Positions 58,951 through 64,000 of a DNA stretch of 64,000 nt are shown here, piece by piece. The notes beneath the pieces were generated by a model. The model saw only the letters and a program-made list of their open reading frames with translations. It did not search any database and had not been told where the DNA came from. The translations under genes and the position numbers were made by a program. Position 1 is the first letter of the stretch. Each line of letters opens with the position of its first letter. The DNA comes from UBA1189 sp045612065 (GTDB lineage Bacteria > Bacteroidota > Bacteroidia > Bacteroidales > Bacteroidaceae): contig JAZKYH010000059.1 of NCBI GenBank assembly GCA_045612065.1, positions 38,426-102,425 on the forward strand, written 5' to 3'.

Positions 58951-59072
58951 AAACATCAAGAGCAGTGTAGCGCTGCACCAACCGAGCAGGGATGCCACGG
59001 TGGTTTAGAAGTTAACAACAACTTCTGTGTTACGATGTGGACAGATTTATTAACGTCAAAAAACATCCTACT
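58951..59072 (+). ncRNA. Structured 5' leader (candidate regulatory RNA)
   Basis: The leader can form GCAGTGTAGCGCTGC (58962-58976), ACCAACCG with CGGTGGT (one bulge), and AGAAGTTAACAACAACTTCT (7-bp perfect stem). I match it to no known riboswitch family. Confidence 0.3.
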
Positions 59073-59342
59073 ATGACAAAGAACAATTCTTACGCTCAAG
59101 AGCGTATCGGCTTCTATGAAGCCCGTTTGCAAAACGAGACAATCAATCAACTTGTAGAACATTGTAATGAGCTGGCCTCCTCACGTGGATGGGTGGCTGA
59201 GCGTTCCTACTTCTCACAGGCCCTCACCAATGAACTGCTACGGCGAGGAGTAGATATCTCTATCGTTTGCAAGGACGACACAATCCGCTACATCCCTGTC
59301 TGCTATGATAGTGCTACCCATTCATTAAAGGCCACAGACTAA
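59073..59342 (+). CDS. Conserved hypothetical 89-aa protein
   Basis: From the ATG at 59073 the product has 89 residues; the frame opens 12 codons earlier. It reads MTKNNSYAQERIGFYEARLQ, then NQLVEHCNELASSRGWVAER and FSQALTNELLRRGVDISIVC. The helical N-terminal part and small size suggest a regulatory or DNA-binding protein, but no motif is decisive. It is monocistronic, between its own promoter and the terminator at 59355-59395. Confidence 0.7.
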   Translation: MTKNNSYAQERIGFYEARLQNETINQLVEHCNELASSRGWVAERSYFSQALTNELLRRGVDISIVCKDDTIRYIPVCYDSATHSLKATD

Positions 59343-59354
59343 ATTACAAAAAGT

Positions 59355-59395
59355 CCTTCTCTACTTCCTACTGCTCGGAAGTGGAGAAGGTTTTT
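59355..59395 (+). terminator. Strong rho-independent terminator of the 89-aa gene
   Basis: CCTTCTCTACTTCC and GGAAGTGGAGAAGG form a 14-bp stem with one G-T pair and an 8-nt loop, followed by TTTTT. Confidence 0.92.
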
Positions 59396-59593
59396 CTAAT
59401 GCATTTCAACGAAAACATTTGCACCTGCGACAATGATTTTTGGCAGGCTCGGCAGGACCGTGAGGCAGGTGCGAGAGGAAGCGGGAAAGCCTGCGAGAAG
59501 TTGCAACGATAACGATTAACGTTGGAAGGTTTATGAGTAAAAGGATTGGAGGTAGTAATTAGGAGTTTTGGGAGTTTCCCCTTTTTTAGCGTA

Positions 59594-59648
59594 GGTGTCG
59601 GTTGTTGCTTATAACTAACTACATATTAACAGATTAGCGACCGACACC
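59594..59648. repeat. Inverted repeat GGTGTCGGT / ACCGACACC
   Basis: Perfect 9-bp arms are separated by 37 bp of AT-rich sequence, immediately before the 59665 array. Confidence 0.6.
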
Positions 59649-59664
59649 CGGGTGTGGTGGTATC

Positions 59665-59774
59665 GGTAGAGGGATGGGGCAAATTGGGTATACCCTCGGG
59701 ACAAAAACGGTAGACCCGATTTCAAAAAAGGGTAGGCCCAATTTTTCTCAAGGGTAAACCGTTTTTGTGTAGGG
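59665..59774. repeat. 22-bp-period tandem array with GGTAnACCC cores
   Basis: GGTA cores occur at 59665, 59687, 59709, 59731 and 59753, exactly 22 bp apart; the last four continue with TACCC, GACCC, GGCCC and AACCG followed by A/T-rich linkers. Complementary pieces (ACAAAAACGGT at 59701 with ACCGTTTTTGT at 59758; AAATTGGG at 59681 with CCCAATTT at 59737) allow nested hairpins. Confidence 0.85.
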
Positions 59775-60019
59775 TGTAGAGTTTAGGGTGTAGAGGGAAA
59801 AGTGACGATTTTACCGAGTAAACGATTTTTATTTTTGGCCTGGCAAGGAGGGATTAAGTTGAAAGATGGAAATTAGACCTGCATCGCGGTTTTCGTTTTC
59901 GTCATCATCTTCGCGTTTTATTTCATCTATGCCAGGGCAAAAATGAAATTATTTTACTCACTGGGGATACCACCTGTAGGAAGCTCCGTTGCGACGAAAA
60001 AGATAACGAAAACCAATCA

Positions 60020-60228
60020 GGGCTGTTTGGTAGAAAAAACAGAGCTGTCCGTTTTGAAAATTGGAGCTGTCTGATAGAAAAATCGGAGCCGTCCGTTTTT
60101 GAAAAAGCCTTTGTCCGATTTTTCTAACGGACAAAGGCTTTGTAGTTTCCTGATTTAGGTTGTCAGTATTGAGAGTTATTCCTACAACAGGGTTACACAA
60201 TCTTGTCTTATTCCTATAAGTGGTTGGC
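60020..60228. repeat. Hairpin plus 22-bp-period array, copy 3 (inverted relative to copy 1)
   Basis: Units with GGAGC cores at about 60020, 60042, 60064 and 60086 are 22 bp apart, the hairpin arm GCCTTTGTCCG is the next in phase, and the lead GTTTCCTGATTTAGGTTGTC closely matches the reverse complement of copy 1. Confidence 0.85.
60104..60141 (-). terminator. Terminator hairpin in repeat copy 3
   Basis: AAAGCCTTTGTCCG pairs perfectly with CGGACAAAGGCTTT around a 10-nt loop; on the minus strand it is followed by TTTTC. It lies 126 bp after the apgM-type gene. Confidence 0.65.
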
Positions 60229-60267
60229 ACGATTTTCCTACCGCGGGGTTGTGATTTGGGACGACTA

Positions 60268-61482
60268 TCAGGATAAGGAGATAAAGTGCTTGATGAACTC
60301 ATCCTTCTCGAGCAGGCCATAGGCTCCTTGCTGGCAGGACACCTCGTCGAAGGTCTGCACGGCGTCGGGTTCGATGCCGGGATAGTAAATAAGAAATGGC
60401 ACTGGCTCAGCCGTGTGGGTGCGATGTGCACAGGGAGTGGGATGGTCGGGCAAGATGGCAATAGCCACAGGCTCGTCCCATTGCTCCAGCGCCTCCATGA
60501 TGGGGCCCACGGCACGGCGGTCGAGGTTTTCGATAGTGCGAAGCTTGAGGTATATGTTACCTTCGTGCCCCGCCTCGTCGCTGGCCTCAATGTGGAGATA
60601 TACGAGGTCGTCGGTCTTGAGTGCTTCAATGGCCGCTGCAGCCTTGTTCTCATAGTTGGTGTCGTAGAGACCTGTGGCACCCTCGACGGTAATGCGACGC
60701 AAGCCGGCATAGTAGCCGATGCCATTGATGAGGTCGACAGCAGAAATCACTGAGCCACGCTGCAACTGGGGATACATCTCACGGAGCGGACGCATGTTGG
60801 GACGATTGCCGAACGACCAGGGCCAAATTGAGTTAGCTGGGTCTTTGTCCAAGGCTACACGTTTCTTATTCAGTGGATGCTGTGCAAGCAGCTCTTGCGA
60901 ACGGATGATAAGGTCGTTGACAAGGTCGGCCGTGGCTTGAGCCTCGGGCACCTCGGCCTTCACCATCAGAGGACGGAAGGGCTGCAAGGGGACATCGTGA
61001 GGAGGGGTACAGTTGAGTCGTTTGTCACCTCCCTTGATTACGAGCAGGTGGCGGTATTGTACGCCCGTGTGGAAACTGATGCGGTCGTCGCCCAACTTCT
61101 CCTGCAGATATTGGATAAGTACGTCGGCCTCCTCGGTGGTGATGTGTCCCGAGGAATGGTTCTTGAGTATATCGCCCTCGATGCACACGAGGTTGCAACG
61201 AGCGGCAATCTCATCGGGAGCAAGCTCTACGCCGATGTTGGCAGCTTCAAGTACTCCCCTGCCCTCATACACCGTGGGCATATCGTAGCCCAGCACCGAC
61301 ATGTTGGCTACCTCGCTACCGGGATGGAAGCCGTCAGCCACGGTCTTGAGCATACCCGTACGTCCCATACGGGCCAAACGGTCCATATTAGGGGTATGGG
61401 CATATTGCATCAAGGTTTTATTATCTAATGCGGGTACGGCCCAGTCGGCCATACCATCGCCAAGTATGATCAGATACTTCAT
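60268..61482 (-). CDS. apgM-type phosphoglycerate mutase homologue, proposed homoserine kinase
   Basis: The 404-residue protein belongs to the archaeal-type cofactor-independent phosphoglycerate mutase family: YLIILGDGMADW, HPGSEVANMSVLGYDMP (catalytic Ser), YVHLEASDEAGHEGN-like sequence and LPDHPTPCAHRTHTAEPVP with the metal-binding DHPT and H residues. In Bacteroidales a subset of this family sits between thrA and thrC and has been proposed to replace homoserine kinase (ThrB); linkage to thrA here supports that reading. It could still be a true phosphoglycerate mutase. Its start is 100 bp after thrA, across an inverted repeat. Confidence 0.88.
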   Translation of the reverse strand: MKYLIILGDGMADWAVPALDNKTLMQYAHTPNMDRLARMGRTGMLKTVADGFHPGSEVANMSVLGYDMPTVYEGRGVLEAANIGVELAPDEIAARCNLVCIEGDILKNHSSGHITTEEADVLIQYLQEKLGDDRISFHTGVQYRHLLVIKGGDKRLNCTPPHDVPLQPFRPLMVKAEVPEAQATADLVNDLIIRSQELLAQHPLNKKRVALDKDPANSIWPWSFGNRPNMRPLREMYPQLQRGSVISAVDLINGIGYYAGLRRITVEGATGLYDTNYENKAAAAIEALKTDDLVYLHIEASDEAGHEGNIYLKLRTIENLDRRAVGPIMEALEQWDEPVAIAILPDHPTPCAHRTHTAEPVPFLIYYPGIEPDAVQTFDEVSCQQGAYGLLEKDEFIKHFISLS

Positions 61483-61497
61483 ATCTTAAATCAGAAA

Positions 61498-61576
61498 GTA
61501 GGAAGTAGAAGTTAGGAACTATGCATACAGAGCCCCCCGATAGAGGGGTCTCTAATTCCTAACTTCTAACTCCTAT
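61498..61576. repeat. Inverted repeat with nested hairpin between thrA and the apgM-type gene
   Basis: GTAGGAAGTAGAAGTTAGGA (from 61498) is mirrored by TCCTAACTTCTAACTCCTAT (ending 61576). Inside, AGAGCCCC pairs with GGGGTCTCT. Confidence 0.65.
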
Positions 61577-61582
61577 CTATAA

Positions 61583-64000
61583 TTAAATATTCGCAATAGA
61601 CATGATGTCGGCAAAGACACCGGCAGCGGTTACGCTGGCACCGGCACCATAGCCCTGAATCATCATGGGATACTCCTTGTAACGCTCAGTGGTGAGGAGG
61701 ATGATGTTGTTGCTACCCTCAAGGTTGTAGAAGGGGTGCCACTGGTTGACTTCCTGAAGCGATACCGATGCCTTGCCCTCATCGAGACGAGCCACGAAAC
61801 GCCAACGCTTGCCCTCGGCAACAAGGCGCTGACGACGCTCCTCGAAGTCGGCATCGAGCGCGGGAACCTTGGCCCAGAAGTCCTCAAGCGAACCGTCGAA
61901 CAGTTCCTGAGGGATGAAGAGGTTCTTATCCACGTCGTCCTGCTCGATAGGATAGCCGGCCTCACGAGCGAGAATCACGAGCTTGCGGATAACGTCCTTA
62001 CCTGAGAGGTCGATACGGGGGTCGGGTTCGCTATAGCCCTTCTCCTTGGCCAGGCGGATGGTGTCGCTGAGCTTGATTTCCTCACTGATGGTGTTGAAGA
62101 TAAAGTTGAGCGTACCGCTCACCACGGCCTCGATGCGTAGAATCTTGTCACCACTGTTGATGAGGTCGTTGATGGTGTTGATGACGGGAAGGCCGGCACC
62201 TACGTTGGTCTCGAAGAGGTACTTCACACCACGGCGACGAGCCGTCTGCTTCAGTTCCTTGTAGTTCTCGTATTGTGACGATGCAGCTACCTTGTTGGCG
62301 GCCACTACGGAGATGTTGTGGTTGAGGAAATCCTTATAAAGTGCAGCTACGGCATCGCTGGCGGTGCAATCGACAAACACAGAGTTGAAGATGTTCATGC
62401 CGATTACCTCGTTCTTCAAGCGGTTGAGGTCGCTCTCGCCACCTTGCTTGAGGAGTTCGCGGTAGTTGTTGAGGTCGATACCCTCGCGGTCGAACACAGC
62501 ATAGTGTCCGCTGGCAATACCCACGACATTGAGTTTCAAGCCACGCTCTACCATGAGCTTCTCGCGTTGTTGGCGAATCTGTTCGATAAGGCTTCCGCCT
62601 ACGGTACCCACACCACAGATAAAGAGGTTGAGCACCTGGTATTCAGAGAGGAAGAACGAGTCATGAATAACGTTCAGGGTCTTGCGCAACATGGTAGCAT
62701 CGACAACGAACGAGATGTTGGTCTCCGAAGCTCCCTGTGCACAAGCAATCACATTGATACCGTTGCGTCCGAGTGTGCCAAACAATTTACCGGCAATACC
62801 CGGTGTGTGCTTCATGTTCTCACCCACGATAGCTACGGTAGCCAAGCCCTTCTCGGCAGTCACATTATTGATCTCACCTGTGGCTATCTCCTTGGCAAAC
62901 TCAGCATTGAGCACAGCACAAGCCAGCTCGGCATCGCTGTTACAAACACCGATAGAGGTGCTGTTCTCTGATGACGCCTGTGACACGAGGAACACACTAA
63001 TACCATTCTGAGCCAAGGCGCGGAAGATGCGGTGGTTCACACCGATGACACCCACCATGCCAAGACCCTGCACGGTGATGAGCGCCGTGTTGTTGATGCT
63101 TGAGATACCCTTAATGGCCTTCGTGGTGTCGCTCAAACGTTCACGGATGACGGTGCCCTGTGCCGACGGATTGAAGGTGTTCTTAATCAGTATGGGGATG
63201 TTCTTGTGGAAGGCAGGATAGATCGTGGGAGGATATACCACTTTGGCACCGAAGTTGCACAACTCCATGGCCTCAACATAGCTCAACTCCTCACTGGCAT
63301 AAGCGGTAGAGATCACCTTGGGATCAGCAGTCATGAAGCCGTCCACATCGGTCCAAATCTCCAGAATAGTGGCTTCAAGCACAGCTGCAATAACTGCAGC
63401 GGTGTAGTCAGAACCACCACGTCCGAGGTTGGTGACACGACCTGTGCTCTTGTCTGAAGCGATGAATCCCGGCACCACCGACACGCGAGGAAGCTCACGG
63501 AAGGTCTCACGGATGAGCTGCTCCGACAACTCCGAATCAAGGAGGTGCTTGTGATGCTTGCGCTCGGTCTTCATGAAGGCACGAGAGTCAAACACCTCGG
63601 CATCTGCGATGAGGGTACCCACGATAAGGCTTGACAGGCGCTCGCCATAGCTCACCACCATGTCTTCCATCTTCGTGGAGATATCCTTCAGCAGATAGAG
63701 GCCCTGATAGATATCGCGCAACTCATCAAGAAGTGCATGTATCTTCTTTTCCAACGAGCGTTTCTGACTGCCCGAGGGGATGATCTGCTTTATCATCTCT
63801 TCGTGGCGAGAGACGATGCTGTTAAACTCTGCCTCGTAAGCAATATCACCGCTGGTGGCCATGGCAGCCGTGCGGATGAGCTGGTCGGTAACACCGCCCA
63901 AGGCTGACACCACTACGATTACAGGCTCTTTCTCGGCCTCAACAATCTGCTTTACCTTAAGTATACTGTCAACGGAACCCACGGATGTTCCGCCAAATTT
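61583..64000 (-). CDS. thrA: Bifunctional aspartokinase/homoserine dehydrogenase, 5' end beyond the window
   Basis: About 805 residues are visible. The final bases of the window encode KFGGTSVGSVDS, the aspartokinase N-terminal motif, so only a few codons are missing. Aspartokinase (GGRGGSDYTAA in the kinase core), two ACT domains (about 300-450: VQGLGMVGVIGVNHRIFRAL, then VAIVGENMKHTPGIAGKLFG), and homoserine dehydrogenase (GVGTVGGSLIEQI, FETNVGAGLPVINTINDLI, then GSDPRIDLSGKDVIRKL-like sequence) follow. The enzyme starts threonine, methionine and lysine synthesis from aspartate and is allosterically inhibited through ACT domains in relatives. Any upstream regulatory leader is outside. Confidence 0.97.
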   Translation of the reverse strand, partial: KFGGTSVGSVDSILKVKQIVEAEKEPVIVVVSALGGVTDQLIRTAAMATSGDIAYEAEFNSIVSRHEEMIKQIIPSGSQKRSLEKKIHALLDELRDIYQGLYLLKDISTKMEDMVVSYGERLSSLIVGTLIADAEVFDSRAFMKTERKHHKHLLDSELSEQLIRETFRELPRVSVVPGFIASDKSTGRVTNLGRGGSDYTAAVIAAVLEATILEIWTDVDGFMTADPKVISTAYASEELSYVEAMELCNFGAKVVYPPTIYPAFHKNIPILIKNTFNPSAQGTVIRERLSDTTKAIKGISSINNTALITVQGLGMVGVIGVNHRIFRALAQNGISVFLVSQASSENSTSIGVCNSDAELACAVLNAEFAKEIATGEINNVTAEKGLATVAIVGENMKHTPGIAGKLFGTLGRNGINVIACAQGASETNISFVVDATMLRKTLNVIHDSFFLSEYQVLNLFICGVGTVGGSLIEQIRQQREKLMVERGLKLNVVGIASGHYAVFDREGIDLNNYRELLKQGGESDLNRLKNEVIGMNIFNSVFVDCTASDAVAALYKDFLNHNISVVAANKVAASSQYENYKELKQTARRRGVKYLFETNVGAGLPVINTINDLINSGDKILRIEAVVSGTLNFIFNTISEEIKLSDTIRLAKEKGYSEPDPRIDLSGKDVIRKLVILAREAGYPIEQDDVDKNLFIPQELFDGSLEDFWAKVPALDADFEERRQRLVAEGKRWRFVARLDEGKASVSLQEVNQWHPFYNLEGSNNIILLTTERYKEYPMMIQGYGAGASVTAAGVFADIMSIANI

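Larger units (their letters stand above)
58732..59072. other. Divergent promoter region with a structured leader
   Basis: It holds two back-to-back promoters (58765-58795 minus, 58914-58944 plus) and a 120-nt leader for the plus gene with several hairpins (see findings). Confidence 0.7.
59343..60267. other. 925-bp gene-free region with repeats
   Basis: It contains the terminator at 59355-59395, a 9-bp inverted repeat GGTGTCGGT/ACCGACACC (59594-59648), a 22-bp tandem array (59665-59774), and the hairpin/22-bp repeat copy 3 (60020-60228). No gene is recognised; thrC, often found after apgM, is not here. Confidence 0.75.

Noticed and set aside
59665..60141. CRISPR array from the 22-bp periodic repeats
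   Set aside because: Cores are short and degenerate, there is no conserved 25-37-bp direct repeat with unique spacers, and no cas genes are nearby.
61583..63982. thrA beginning at 63982
   Set aside because: The bases beyond continue in frame as KFGGTSV, the conserved aspartokinase start, so the real start lies outside the window.

Overview
The window is chromosomal DNA from a Bacteroidales bacterium (Bacteroides/Prevotella-like). The evidence is the gene set (DUF4827 lipoprotein, PPi-dependent phosphofructokinase, bifunctional aspartokinase/homoserine dehydrogenase beside an apgM-type proposed homoserine kinase, T9SS-plug/DUF5103 protein, surface GH20 and sulfatase lipoproteins, RseC-RnfBCDGEA) and promoters of the Bacteroidetes type (TTTG or TTG, about 20 bp, TAnnTTTG) in front of many genes. 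I cannot name the species. Layout. 0-5 kb (minus): tilS-mutS2-cutC and the start of a transglutaminase-like protein. 5-7.5 kb: serine-type sulfatase lipoprotein and a dolichol-phosphate-mannose-synthase-like glycosyltransferase. 7.6-12.5 kb (plus): Nif3-like protein, zinc-ribbon coiled-coil protein, nrnA, DUF4827 lipoprotein, glmM. 12.5-13.8 kb: a 22-bp-period repeat array followed by a dead 3' fragment of a cytosine-5 DNA methyltransferase gene. 13.8-19.3 kb: exported arginine-deiminase-like enzyme, GNAT, free-methionine-R-sulfoxide reductase, nucleoside phosphorylase, TPR/PD40 protein. 19.3-25.4 kb (minus): rseC-rnfBCDGEA and tRNA-Arg(UCU). 25.6-32.6 kb: MscS-like channel, GH20, phenylacetate-CoA ligase with an ACT protein, DNA polymerase IV, XRE regulator. 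33.4-35 kb: dnaB. 35.2-35.6 kb: a 400-bp MITE-like element. 35.7-45 kb (minus): M16 peptidase, then mnmE/beta-helix lipoprotein/EEP nuclease/GH20. 45-51.8 kb: glucosaminidase-LysM, YhcC-like radical SAM protein, GH25 muramidase, pfp, a small conserved protein, DUF5103. 51.8-58.7 kb (minus): an AT-rich accessory operon. 59-64 kb: a small gene with a structured leader, a second 22-bp array, apgM-type mutase and the 3' part of thrA. The accessory operon is the most unusual part. It runs, in transcription order: 91-aa protein, Sau3AI/MutH-like restriction endonuclease, C5 cytosine methyltransferase with a long C-terminal extension, 100-aa protein, TcmP (three-Cys-motif partner, SAM-methyltransferase-like motifs), Gp37/Gp68 three-Cys protein (radical-SAM-like CX6CX2C), DUF2971 protein, and an orphan Fic-type C-terminal domain carrying an 11-bp tandem repeat. 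The eight genes are spaced from a 17-bp overlap to a 33-bp gap and could share one promoter. A decayed copy of the methyltransferase's C-terminal extension lies about 42 kb away. Both the live island and the dead fragment sit beside copies of the same hairpin plus 22-bp-period repeat. Housekeeping functions elsewhere cover cell-wall precursor synthesis (glmM), wall hydrolysis (glucosaminidase, GH25), tRNA modification (tilS, mnmE), redox-driven ion pumping (Rnf) and host/dietary glycan use (two GH20s, sulfatase).
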